This document shows, piece after piece, positions 49,020-60,975 of a stretch of DNA of 64,000 nt. Location of the stretch: assembly GCA_947359465.1 (NCBI GenBank), contig OX375883.1:95244293-95308292 (forward strand), read 5' to 3'. Within the stretch, counting starts at the first letter, position 1. Every line of letters starts with the position of its first letter. The position numbers were made by a program, and so were the translations under genes. The notes under the pieces are model-generated. The model was not told the DNA's origin. It ran no database searches and saw nothing but the letters and a program-made list of their open reading frames with translations. This DNA is from Metellina segmentata (lineage: Eukaryota; Arthropoda; Arachnida; Araneae; Tetragnathidae).

Positions 49020-51190
49020 AATAAAAACAGATTGCCGAAATAAATTTCATCATGTACCCGATTGGAATGTTTGGTAATTCCTAGGGTTCAATACAATGGT
49101 ATCCCAGATACTCGAAACGTTGGGTAGAGTAACAATCACACAAAACGTGTACAGGACCCTCCTCTGCCATCTACGTAATGGGTCATCTATAACAACCATA
49201 AGGTTGAGGCGTCTATTTAGGATACAATGGCCAATAGCTACCCTGATTTCTTTTCTGCTCAATTTCAGAAGTTCCCTCGACCAGAGAGATTGTTGATTGA
49301 GCTCTTTGGCTTGTCTTTGATCTGTAGTGATAATCTATTTTTATCTAAATCTACCTTTTGCATCCAACCACATAACAGATCATTATGCTGAAGCCAGGCC
49401 AAAACAGGCTCTGGTCTAAAAAAATGGCATTTCATATCCACGTTTTGCTAGTTGGTCTGCTATTTCATTACCCTCAATGATCAGGGACCCACATAAGAGA
49501 CACTTCGTTTCTCTCAGCCAAACCCACAAGTGCATTGTGACATTCCCACACTGCTATTGAAGAAAAGCAGTGTCCCTGCAAAACCTTTAGGCCGTCTTGC
49601 TGTCAGAGAAGATCTTTAAGACCATCTTAACAACCCCAATATAGAGGCAGTTGTAAGTACAAGTAGAGATCGCTAGAACCTCAGCCTCATATACAGTGGA
49701 GATCTTACCTTGAAAGATAGCTTTATTTTTCGATTAGGACAAAAAGCACCTGAACCAGTGCCATGATATGTTTTTGAACCATCTGTGTACCAAATTTCAT
49801 CACCTCCCCTGATCAGACTGGAGACAAATGTCAAGTTGTAAAGATAATGTTGTATTTGGCTTGAAAGCAAAACTGCTTTAACATCCAATCACGTCTCATT
49901 AGTAGATAAAGATGTTCTTTTACCTGCTTAGCAACATTTTTAAACATATACATTTCATAGGGCGATTTCCATAGACCCATGAGTTTGAGGCGTTGTGAAC
50001 ACGAAAATACCTCAAATCCCACTTGTTTATGTAGTAGTAGGAGTCCTAGAAGCATTTCTGGACTCTGTGATGGAATGGTACGCATTACACTTGAAATTGC
50101 AACGGTTGCCATTCTCTGTAGACTAGTGAGTTCTTCTTCACTGTCTCATTACGGGTTCTACTCCACCAGGCAATGGCCCCATAAGATACCATTGGAGTAA
50201 TCACTCAGTACATATCCAGTGCAACATTTTTGGCGTTAGACCCCAGTTAATTCCTACGGCACGTCTGCAAGCCCAGAACACTTTTGGCCCTGCTCGTGCA
50301 CTATTGGAGCATGTAAGCTCCATGTCAAGGTAACTCCTAGATACTTCTTCGTCTGAATATACAAGTGGTGTTCCAAAGAATTTTTAGCTAATGCATATCT
50401 CGCAGCCTTTTCGGGGTAAACAGGACTAGGCTAGTTTTGCTGGAGTTAACCGACAGGTTCACCTCTCTGCACCAGTTTTCAATCTTTTTAGGGCAGTGTG
50501 CTCATGATATCAGTTATAGTATTCTGGAACTTACCTCTTGTGACCATTGTTGTCATCAGCATAACCTAGACAGTACTGGCCCAGAAAGTGAGTGCTGTTT
50601 AGGAGCTCGTCAACAACTAGGCTCCATAATAATTGTGACAACACACCTGCCTGTGGACAGCTTTTACAGTGAGTGTGTCTCCCAGCTCTACAGTGAGTGT
50701 GTTTCCCAGCTCGAGCCATACTTGTCTCAAGCATATATTTTATCCAGGTGCAAACCAATGGGTTAACTTTTCGTTTGATAAGAGATTACATCCGTTGGAA
50801 CTCTATCAAAGGCCCCCGCAATATCTAGAAAGGCTGCCAAAGCAATTTCCTTTCCATTAACCGCTCTATCAAGGACCGTAACAAGATCGCATAGGGAAGT
50901 CTCTGTAGATTTCCCATGCTGATAGGCGTGTTGAAATCTTGATAGGCATTCAATTTTTAGAACCTCGTCTCTCTCTCTCTCTCTCTAATGTATCTTTCAA
51001 TCAATTTCTCCAAATTCTTAAGAAGAAATGACGTTAGGCTAATAAGTCTGAAGGCTTTAGCTTCATTGTTTCCTTTCTCGCACCACCCACTCGTAGCTCT
51101 ACGTAACGATATGCACCTGTCTTACGTTTTTACAGATCTGTGTGGCTCAAGTATAATGCAACACCCTTAATTAATGAGCGCGCTCACTGA
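49020..51190 (-). pseudogene. Jockey/R1-like non-LTR retrotransposon, degraded RT and RNase H
   Basis: In minus-strand order: FRLISLTSFLLKNLEKLIER (RT fingers, about 51060), CPQAGVLSQLLWSLVVDELL and GYADD (RT palm, about 50560-50660), MATVAISSVMRTIPSQSPEM (after RT, about 50110), IWYTDGSKTYHGTGSGAF (RNase H start, about 49790) and GHCILNRRLNLMVV...LYTFCVIV (C-terminal Cys/His region, about 49100-49220). Many stops and frameshifts. A 24-bp duplication near 50670-50710 (cagtgagtgtgt) breaks the RT. Confidence 0.85.
50968..50986. repeat. (CT)n microsatellite
   Basis: About nine CT units inside the LINE remnant. Confidence 0.9.
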
Positions 51191-52212
51191 GCATCTTCCC
51201 ATGGGCGCCCATGACTTAATGGGTTTGTACAGGATATTGCTTTTTCAGGTCTCTGGTAAAAATTTAATAGCACCCTCTTAGGTGCACCCATGAATCAAAA
51301 ACAGATACATGTCTTTTCTATGTATTCTCGTAGATACGTCCATGAATTAAAAAGGATATATTGCTTTTTTCGGGCCTGAGGAGCGTAATGAATTATGTGG
51401 CCCATGAATTGAAAAAAAATATATATATATATTTGCTTTCTTACGGGTAGGTGGGCTTAAGCCGGTACGCAGGTGCGCTCCTGTGAATTAAAAGGTGATT
51501 TTTTTTTTCAAGACTAGGGTGGCATATGCTCCCTTATCTCCCTTGGTGAATGTTTCCATTGATAAAGGCATTTGCTTTATATCCTCTGAGGGAAATTTAA
51601 AATACCAAACCTTCCCCTCGTGTGTGCACTTATTCACAGGGTCTTCAGAAAGGTGGTTCTGTATCTTTCACTTCATTAACCAATATTTAATTTCGATTGG
51701 ACTATCAGGTCAAAGGATATAGGTTTTTTATGGAAATTGCTTACATTTTATTTTTACTACGAAAGAGGGTATAAAAATTACGTACACAGTTTTTGTAATT
51801 CAAAGTTGAATTGTGAGACTTTAAATTAAAAAAGCATTCTCAGTGGCACAAAATAAATTATCAGAAAGCATAAAATAACCCCAATATGAATCGATCGGAT
51901 AGTTAGATCAAACGATACGGATAATGTACGTATAATGTGTACAAATTACATGTATTTGAAAAAAAAAAAATTCTATGAATCCCCATACTGTTCCAACTTA
52001 AAGCTTTCATAAAGCAGAGACAAATAGCGTACAATAAAGAAATACTTTTTTGGGAAAAAAATTTGTAGCGATTTTTTGGAATTGAGGTTAGGATTTAAAT
52101 TGAATGTCTGAAGCTAAAAAAAGGCACTCTCGATTCAGGTGCTTTGCATAAGAAAAGCAAAACTCACATTTCTCTACAAAAACAGGTTTAAAATTATATT
52201 TCTTTACCCCTT
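51191..52212. other. Unassigned DNA
   Basis: Repeated short words around 51170-51500 (cccatgaattaaaa-like at about 51290, 51342, 51405 and 51480, roughly 60-bp spacing) suggest an eroded tandem repeat. Nothing else seen. Confidence 0.35.
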
Positions 52213-52224
52213 CCCATTATGTAA

Positions 52225-52547
52225 AATTGGTAATTTTTAATCAACGTCGTACTAGAGCAACACAACGGGCTATTGACGACGGTCTGTTATCGATCCCTTA
52301 AGGATAAGATCCGAGGACAACACCTCGTAATTTTGAATCACGGTCAGGAAACGAAGCAACGCCTGAGCTGGCACCCCACTCTCCAAACCACCAACTAACG
52401 TGAGGACTTTCGGCCACGACAGATTTAAGGTGCACCAGCCGCCTCTACACCATACGCTTACAAACATACATGCCCGAACCCAGATTCGAACCAGGAACCT
52501 TCTGGATCTAGAGGCTAACAACATAACCACTTTACCGGTTGGTCGGC
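52225..52547 (-). repeat. SINE family A, full-length, 12-bp duplication
   Basis: CCCATTATGTAA at 52213-52224 and 52548-52559. Head at the right with gattcgaacc. Confidence 0.9.
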
Positions 52548-52619
52548 CCCATTATGTAAGCACTTGCAAGGTCCCTGCAGACTAGTGTTTTTACAACTTA
52601 GAATTTTTTTTCACACACT

Positions 52620-52890
52620 TAGGGCTGTTGTAGGCCAGTTATAACGGATTAGCAACCTGAAGGTTGCGAGTTCGAAACTAGGTCCAACCAAAGACCGTTG
52701 TATATACAGGGGGAAGTGTGCACGTTAAATGTGTCGTGGAAACAAACTTCCTCACGATGGCTTGGTGTGGAAGCTTGGAGAGTGGGGTGCCAGCTCAGGT
52801 GTAGTCATCTGATCGTGGTTCCAATAACGTGGTCCACATTACTTTCCCTTCGGGATTGATTCCGCGCAACGTTAATTAACTACCTACCTA
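52620..52890 (+). repeat. SINE A-related copy
   Basis: Different head (taggccagttataacggatt) with GAGTTCGAAAC B box, then the SINE A body (gagagtggggtgccagctca) and tail (acgttaattaactaccta). Confidence 0.7.
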
Positions 52891-53039
52891 ACACACACAT
52901 GTTAGCAATTTGCTTAGATATTTGAAGAAATGCCAAACAAGAAGGTTCAAAATATTAACTTTGAGTAACTTTACTTAAATATTAACCAAAAGTTTAACTT
53001 CTGAACAGATGATTTTTTTTTATTACATGATCTTTAGAG

Positions 53040-53170
53040 ATGGTAGGTATTTTAATTGCCGCACAGCAGCAATACAACGGGTTATTGGTTAGATCGAGTT
53101 TCTAACTCGCAAAGCTCGAGTTGTTAATTTGCTACTCTTCCAAATGGGCTACGACGGCCCTGATACTTTT
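53040..53170 (-). repeat. SINE A-related fragment
   Basis: Tail joined directly to a head (ggtaggtattttaattgccg, then gcaaagctcgagttgttaat, then tgggctacgacggccctg), with the body deleted. Confidence 0.5.
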
Positions 53171-53455
53171 TTGGTCATTATAATAAAAAACAACACAAAA
53201 TGTTGAAAAAATAGTTAAGAACTGAACTAAAAGCTAAAAATGAATAATTAAAACGAATTATTTCTCAATATGTTTTTCAAATTTTCTAACTTTATTTCTT
53301 AAATATTTAAAATGTAATTTCGTTAGAAACTTGGGTTAATCTTTTCGAAACATTAAACTAACATTGATTATTTTTTCTTTGGAAATTATAAGACAAGCTC
53401 TTTTTACCATTGTACAGATAATAAAAGTAAAGAAATAGATGAGTATAAAAATATT

Positions 53456-56400
53456 CTTCCATATCACATTTTATTGTGTTGGATATAAAACTTCGGTTTG
53501 TTTTGGGGTATGTAAATAATAAAAATTGATGTTTGCTTAAATGTTTTTTTACAACTTAAATTTGAAATGTTAAAAATAATTTAGACAATTACCTATCCAT
53601 ACAAACGTTTACGTGTAACCAAATATTTACACAAAAAAAAGCAAATGAATATTTTGATGAAATGGATTAAAATATTATAGCCTATATATGTCATTTTAAT
53701 GTGCCAGCAAAGTAAAGGCACTTGCAAAACAATTCAAACCTGTAAGTATCAAATACTTTTTTTTAAATCTATTTTTCGAAATGATTCAATAATATGGTAG
53801 TTGCATCATCAAATTGCACTTTTACTGAATTCGATGTTTAGATAAATCCATGTTTAGATGAATGTAGTGGAAAATCTGAAATAGTTGGTAGAAATTGAAT
53901 CTCGATTTTTATAATAGGGTCTGTCAGATGAAAAAAACCCTTTTTCCAGTAACTTATATCATCGAATTAAAACTAATAATACTCATTGCTCTCAAATGGT
54001 AGATAGAAATTGCAAAGAAGTGCGAAATTTCAAGACGTACATTTTTTAATCTAAATTGCAAATTTATCCCTTAAGTAAAGCTGCAATAAAAAGGAATTTT
54101 TTTTAAACTGTTCACATGTGAATTAGAACCTGGTTTTAAAATAAAAGAAATTATGTGATCATAACCTGTTTTTGTCAGCAAAGCAGTGCTCAGCAAAATG
54201 TAGTCAACTTGGCAAATATTTCACAATTTGATGCATTTTAATTATTTAATGTACATTTGTAGTATGCTATTAAAAAGGAATTTTTAAAATAAATCAATTT
54301 GATTTGTTTAATTAAAAAATTATACGTATTCCTTTTGGTGCTTGAGTTATATGATTTTGAGAGCACGATTTTGAAAAATTATTAAACTGTAAACTTATTA
54401 AAGGGGTCTAGGACTCAAATAATGAAAAAAATGTCCAATATTTTTTTATTATCTAAAAAAATAATATAGATATTTATGAATAAGATGACACTTAAATTTT
54501 GTTTTTACTATAAGTAGAACCGGAAATATTCAACTTCTTATAAACATAACAGCTGCAAATCCAACGAGCCTTCATAATTTTAAACGCTCTTTTTCTCCTT
54601 TTGTGTTAAATGGGGTTTCAATTGTAAAAATGATTCAATTGTCATAAACGAACTAAATTTTCAACATTTACTTTTCAAATACATTTCATTAATTTCTCTT
54701 CAGCAATTGTGTATATATGTATTAGTTTTTTTTCTATAATTTTTCGAACTTTGTATACTATGTGTTTTATGTAGTTTTTAAACAAAATATTTAAAAAAAT
54801 TTTTCCAATTGTTTTAATCAAAAATTACGGACACAATTTATAGTATGAATTCTTTGAAGTTAATTAATGCTAAAATGAAGTGATTTGTTACAAAATATTT
54901 TTATACATATCAATTTTGCCCAACTTCAAAAATTTGACATTTTTTAATTTAATAAGAAAAATTTTAAAGTTTTAAAAATATAAAATAGTATTATTGCACA
55001 AAAAAATGTATACCTACTGAAAAAAAATTCAAAACATAAACTCTTTAGAATTTAAGATTTTTGAAGTTTGAGTCGGACCCCCTTTGTGAGCAGTTAACTG
55101 GATGGCACTTGAATTATGTTGAAATTGCCAGGGAAAAGATTTCTTAATTATGTGTGCAAAAAGTGACTAAAAATAAATAAAAATGCAAACTTGTATTTCT
55201 TCTCAAAGAATTCATGTCATCAAATCTATAGTTTCTAAAATTCAGACACAAACAAAACATTAAAATATTTACAAGACATTTTGTGCAAACTACCATAAAT
55301 TTCAATGTGATTTTTTTCTTTCCAAAGAGCTTATTACTTACGAATCAAGCTTTAATGATTATTATTAGTTCTAATTTACAGTTAAAACAATTTCTATTAA
55401 AAAAAACCTTGTTTTTCTGGGACGATATATTTTTCCTTCGCAAAACTTTACAAGCTTTCCTGATATTGACCCCCCCCCCCAAGAACGTATTTAAAAACTT
55501 TAATTTCCATTCACTTGTTGACTTTAGCAAATTTCCGTTTTTTATTATCCATCCCTACTTCCATGCATCCAGCCACGATCCAGCACCCTTCGCGACATGA
55601 AACAACTTTTCTTCCCGCGAGCGCGGTCATCAACCTAGGCTCGCTTCACATTCGGATTCGGGGAATCTTAAAAAGGCGGGAAACGGGAGTGAAAACGCGC
55701 CTTCCTTACACAAAAATGGATTGCCTTTTTTGGCAGTTTATGACAAAGGCAAAATGGATCAAAATACTACATAGTCGCCAAAAACGCTGCTTTTACTACG
55801 TCACAGCTTCAGGCATGCGCAGTATTAAGAGCCAGACAGTGCAGAGTGTGGAGTTCTTACTCCGTTGAGACGTTCGTCTTTTCATTCTATGTAGCCGTAC
55901 AGCGCAGTTCCTTACTGCGCAGTATTTTCACTTCTGCCGTTAGACGGCAAAGAGAGTCATTCTGTTTTTGGCGATTATGTAGTATTTTGATCCATTTTGC
56001 CTTTGCCATAAACTGCCAAAAAAGGCAATCCTTTTTTGTGGAAGGAAGACGCATTTTCCCTACCGTTTCCCGCCTTTTTAAGATCTCCGTATATGAATCG
56101 AGGATGGGTTGTGGAAATAAATGACCGCGGGAAAAAATGAATGGTTGGGTTTTATGGCGCAAAGTGCGCGGAATGGGATGGATACTAACAAGTGATTGGA
56201 AATTAAAGTAATGAAATGTGTTCCTGGTCAATTCAGGAAAATTTACACAAACTGTCTTTTAAATATTTTTCATGTTTTGTTTGTGTTCCGAACCATAGAT
56301 TTAATGACATGAATTTTTAAAGAAGAAATACAAGTTTGCATTTTTGTTTTATAATGGAGTAATTTTGTTTATTTTTAGCCACTTTTGCACACATTATTAA

Positions 56401-57289
56401 GAATTCTTTTTCACAAAAGAGGAATGCGTATAAATGTTTTTAAATAAACAAATAAAAAATTATTTATATTTTTTTAATTCCTTTTTAATAACATACAACA
56501 AATGATCAAATATTTAAAATCCATCAAATTGTGAAATATTTGCCAAGTTGACTACATTTTGCTAACGAAAACAGGTTTTGATCAAATAATTCATTTCTTT
56601 TTAAAACCAGGTCCGAATTCTCATGTGAACAGTTGAAAAAAATCCTTTTTATTGCAGATATGCTTGAGGGAGATGATTTGCAATTTGGATGGAAAAAAAA
56701 CGTACGCATTTAAATTTTGCACTTTTTTGCTATACTTGATTTACCATTTGAGAGCAATGAGTATTACTAGTTTCAATCTCACGTCTCCAATAAAATAAGT
56801 TATTGGAAAATGTTCTTTTTCCATTTTAAAGACCCTATCGTAAAAATCACGATTCAATTTCTACTAATATTTCAGATTTTCCTCCATATTTAAAATTTAA
56901 TTAACTCTTCACATCAAGCTCAGTAAAAGTGCATTTTCATGTAGTATCTACCATATTATTTAACCATTTCGAAAAATAGATAAAGTACTTGAAACATTCA
57001 AGTTTGAATTGTTTTGCAAGTGCCTTTACTGGGCTGGCATATTAAAATCACAATCACATGTAGGCTAAAATATTTTAATCCATTTCATTGAAATATTAAT
57101 TTGCTTTCTTTGAGTTAAAATGTGGTTACACGTAAGCGTTTGTATGGATAGGTAGTTGTCTAAATTATTTTTAACATTTTAAATTCAAATTGTAAAAAAC
57201 AATTAATCAAACACCAATTTTTATTATTTGCAAACCGCAAAACAAACAGAAAGGTTTTATATCCAACACAATAAAATGTGATATGGAAG
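53456..57289. repeat. Large imperfect inverted repeat (foldback-like)
   Basis: The left arm from CTTCCATATCACATTTTATT (53456) reads as the complement of the right arm ending at 57289. Further matched blocks: tatccatacaaacgttta (about 53595) with taagcgtttgtatggata (about 57134), aagttgac/gtcaacttggcaaatatt (54205, 56535), and gatcaaaatactac (55757) with agtattttgatcc (55981). Centre near 55875. The left arm is about 1 kb longer, mostly 54250-55080. No clear target duplication and no transposase. May be a foldback transposon or an inverted duplication. Confidence 0.8.
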
Positions 57290-58640
57290 CAGGAATTTAT
57301 CCAGGATTCAAAACTGGGGGGTACAAAATTTTTAATGGGGTGTTGATTGGAGATAATTGCATATTGACCCGATGTATCGATTAATTCATTTTTATACTGT
57401 TATTTTTACTATGTTGCTTCTGTTTGTTTATTATTTAATGGCGCAAGGACTGCTATAGGTCATGCTGCCCCAAATTAGGTTAATTTCATTATCTTCTGGG
57501 GGACTAATTGGACATTGGTGTTTAACATTTGTGTGGGACATTTTAACCTGAAATGCAAAAAACGCTACATCTACTGATCATGAAATACCAACATATTTAT
57601 TTTAGACATTTCGTATTCTCTTTTGAAGCTTTTGTACAGGGTGTCCTAAAAGTTCCCGTGCTCCAACTTTAAAAAAATTTATTGCCCTTGTTTTTTTTTA
57701 ATTACTGAATTTTATCGATAATTATTATCGTTTTTCGATAATTCTTATCGACTCTTTAATTTTTATCGTTTGATTTCCTTTACGCTCAAGTTGTGCGATA
57801 ATAAAGTTCCACGCCATTTTGTTCGTCATTGCAAGATAAATTTATCACGCATTCAGAGAATTGCGCTGATTTTGAGGCTTCTGGTAAAGTAGTCTATTAA
57901 GAGAGATCGAATCATTTTGCATATTTGGTTATTTCTATTATTCGTTATGTTTACCCCTTATGTTTGAGGTTCCTTGGTCTACCATAAAAACTTTTAAGGG
58001 GATCAAACTCCTATGGCACGCTTGGTGTAGATGCTCTTTTAACAATTTATCTAATTTCTCATTTGAAATATTTGCATCTCACGTTTGTGGATATACAAGG
58101 AGTTCATGACACTAGGGGTTGGCATCTATAGTAGAATAACAATTGACTATAACAAATTTTTCTTTCTACTCACTAAAAACAGGCAGAGGTTGAATTTCAA
58201 ATTATTTTTTGGCTAATTTTGGCACTGATTCTTCACAGTTGGAAGGTTACGGAGGTTTGAACTGATGCCTTTCAAGAGGGGAATCAACACTTTAAAATTT
58301 GTTTTCAGTATGTTAAAAACTAGTATGGATGCCCTCACTTCATAGTTTAAATAGTAAACCCTTTGGAACAAAATAAACTAAGGTTAAATAGAAAGCTAAA
58401 CTTAAATAGAAAGAACCTCTTAATATTCACAAAAGCAAAGTACTCTTCTAATAAGCCTGCAATTAAGAAAATCCAAAGGCATATAAGTGTTTTGATTTCC
58501 TTTGTGAAAACATTGTATTCCAGATATTTCTTTTTGATTCTAGAACAATTTGGTTCCGACAAATTGAAAAGTTTAAATTTATGCTTACGTGTCTGGCAGA
58601 CAAAAAGGTATTCAAAGAAACAAATAGGTTAACAAAAAGG
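57290..58640. other. Unassigned AT-rich DNA
   Basis: Contains acagggtgtcctaaaagttc (57636-57655), resembling a DNA-transposon end, and tatcgataattattatcg-like short palindromes near 57710-57770. No gene. Confidence 0.3.
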
Positions 58641-58880
58641 CAAGAAAACCTCTCTGTCTATTTTCCTGTGGACGTTTTCTATAATTATTCTGCTGTTATT
58701 ATTATTAGGAACGACATACAGATGTGAACTAGTATTTTCATTAATGAAATTTACATTCATGAAAAGCAAAACGAAAGTCACGATTGACTGATTCAATTTA
58801 AAAAATTCTCTTCTATTCTCAGTACCAAATTTAACACCAAACATTCAGACTAGCCAAACCCAGTCTCAAAAGTATCATTA
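58641..58880 (+). pseudogene. hAT transposase dimerisation-domain fragment
   Basis: Reads TTYRCELVFSLMKFTFMKSK, then TKVTID stop FNLKNSLLFS, then PNIQTSQTQSQ, the C-terminal hAT signature (YxCE..FS.M..IKSK...). Broken by a stop. Confidence 0.6.
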
Positions 58881-59374
58881 ATGGAAAGTAATGTTTATGT
58901 GATGTAATACATATTGTTTTACATACAATAATTAATTCATTTTAAAATGTTAATAATGTGCATAAACATACCTTTATTAAAAAGGTTATTAAGAATATGC
59001 CTGGACCATGAAAACTTAAGAAAGTAAAAAAGGTGCTCGAGTTGTAAGACGCTTATGAATTCGAATGTGAAAAAAAATTGGCGTGTGGTATGTAAAAGGT
59101 TAGCCACCCCTGGGCTACTGGAAACTTGCCGCCCCCTTCCTGCCCTCAGTAATGATATTTACAGTAAAGTTAGATATTATAAATTTAAAACCAAGTTCAG
59201 TAGAAGAAAGGTGATAAAACAATTAAAAACATTTAATCAATAATTATTTTTTCTGATAAAAAGCTTTTGCAGGAGTTTCAACTTTTCTTGTTCATGTAAC
59301 CCCTGACTGAGCTTTCATACACTTTTATTCTTCTGTGTTTTAAAATAAAGTTATTATATTATCAAATTATTGGA
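58881..59374. other. Unassigned DNA
   Basis: Short frames only. A 62-codon frame at 59055 has no family. Confidence 0.3.
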
Positions 59375-59560
59375 AAGTTCCTGATTCGAAATCGGGTCAG
59401 GGCATGGATATTTGTAAGCGTATGGTGTAGAGGCGGTTGGTGTACCTTAAATCTGTCGTGGCCGAAAGTCCTCACGTTGGGTTGGTGTGGAAGTTTGGAG
59501 AGTGGGGTGCCAGCTCAGATGTTGCCTCATCATCTGACCGTGGTTCAAAATTACGTGGCG
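59375..59560 (+). repeat. SINE family A fragment
   Basis: ttcctgattcgaaatcgggt, then ggcggttggtgtaccttaaa, then gtggttcaaaattacg. Lacks head start and tail. Confidence 0.75.
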
Positions 59561-59989
59561 ATACACCGAATGGCTTAGGCTGGGACGATGGTAACTAGTT
59601 GAATACCATTATCAAATTATTGAAATGTGTTACCTAGTTGAGCAGAATTGTAACAGTGCACTGTTTAGATGGTATAAAAATGATACAAAAAAATACATTC
59701 AAAGCAAAATCATACATTTATATATATAACGTTAATTTTTTTTTATTCAAATTCCCTCGATTGTATCTTTAAAATTCAGATTGACGAAAAAAATTTCCGA
59801 TCAAAAAGCAAAGGAATGATCAGATCTGCTTAGTTTCTGTTCTCACTTCTTCGCTTTGCCCCTTCCAGTCCCACCGGCGGACAGCGTCTCTTATGGGGAG
59901 GGGAGGGTAAGAGTTATAGGACAGTTGAAGGGAAAACACTTCGTTCTTCAGTTGCTCATTCGAAAACTTCGAGGAAGAAAAAAAATCTG

Positions 59990-60242
59990 CGGTTTGTACC
60001 TCGTGTCAATGACCCTCAAGCAGAGACGGGTGCGTAGGGCCCACAAAATGTATTTTCATTTGGGTCCGATGAAAGTTGTGCCAGCGTCTTTACAATGTGC
60101 ATCTTTAAGTGCAGTGAAAAGAGTTTCTAATTCAAGATGGTCAACAAGAACATATGCTATATTAGCTGTAAAACTTAGTTTCACCCATGTTAAAGAGGCT
60201 TTAACTGAAATTTGTAATTCAGAAGAAGAAAAGAAATACAAA
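59990..60242 (+). pseudogene. hAT (ZMYM1-like) transposase fragment, first part
   Basis: HKMYFHLGPMKVVPAS, then VSNSRWSTRTYAILAVKLSF and KEALTEICNSEEEK match the SDTRWSARADA...EI..AL..I segment of hAT-derived ZMYM-type proteins. Interrupted by a LINE at 60243. Confidence 0.6.
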
Positions 60243-60597
60243 TACAAATATTGACGACCAGCTACAGGCTCAAGCCCAACAAGGCTGGTCCTTTGTTTAT
60301 GAATTCCCACTGACTATCCAATTGTATCTTAAATTCGTACACTCCCTTTGAATTAACTATATTTTCTGGCAACGCGTTCCAACTGTCTATTACCCTATTA
60401 AAATAGTAGTTTTTCCTTAAATCCCGATTAAAATGTGTCTTATTCAATTTATACCCATGACCCCTTGTTCTGTTATCCCTATTGAAATTTAAGCCCTCTG
60501 CGTCCCCTTGTTTTACAAACTTGAAAAGCTGAATCAAACCCCCCCCCTCCTTCTTCTTCTTTCCAGTGTATCTTCTTCTTTCCATATCGGAGACAAC
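60243..60597 (-). mobile_element. 5'-truncated LINE (CR1-like), C-terminus and tail
   Basis: On the minus strand: TRGHGYKLNKTHFNRDLRKN, then FNRVIDSWNALPENIVNSKG, then FKIQLDSQW. This is the conserved C-terminal end of CR1/RTE-type ORF2, followed by an (atttgt)n-like microsatellite tail at 60231-60254. Inserted into the hAT fragment. Confidence 0.75.
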
Positions 60598-60975
60598 TTC
60601 TTAAACAGACAAATATGAAACTGATCCAATGGCAATTATTAGGAATACTATTTTACAAAGAATAAGTGCTACTAGTAAATCACTGCAATCAGTGGAATGC
60701 AAACTATTGAATAGATCCATCCTATTAAAGGCATTAGAAAATTTTATCAATAATTTCAGAGAAGAATTTGAAAAAACTGAAAAAGAGGCAACTGTTTTAT
60801 AAGGTTAATGTGGTGCAACTGTTATCATAATAACCTATCATTTAATGTGGAAGAAGGACAAACTCGCAGACAGCAAAAGATAAAAATGTTTTTTGATAAA
60901 AACAAAGAAGTCGGACATGAATTTACAATAAGAGCAAATTTCACAGTCAATGCATTTTATGTCATGTGATAACAC
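60598..60975 (+). pseudogene. hAT (ZMYM1-like) transposase fragment, second part
   Basis: DPMAIIRNTILQRISATSKS, then LQSVECKLLNRSILLKALEN and NFREEFEKTEKE continue the same protein after the LINE. Then a frameshift and KIKMFFDKNKEV. Confidence 0.6.

Noticed and set aside
57636..57655. acagggtgtcctaaaagttc as the end of a DNA transposon paired with 36289-36300
   Set aside because: The two sites are 21 kb apart, lack matching flanks, and this word is common to several families.
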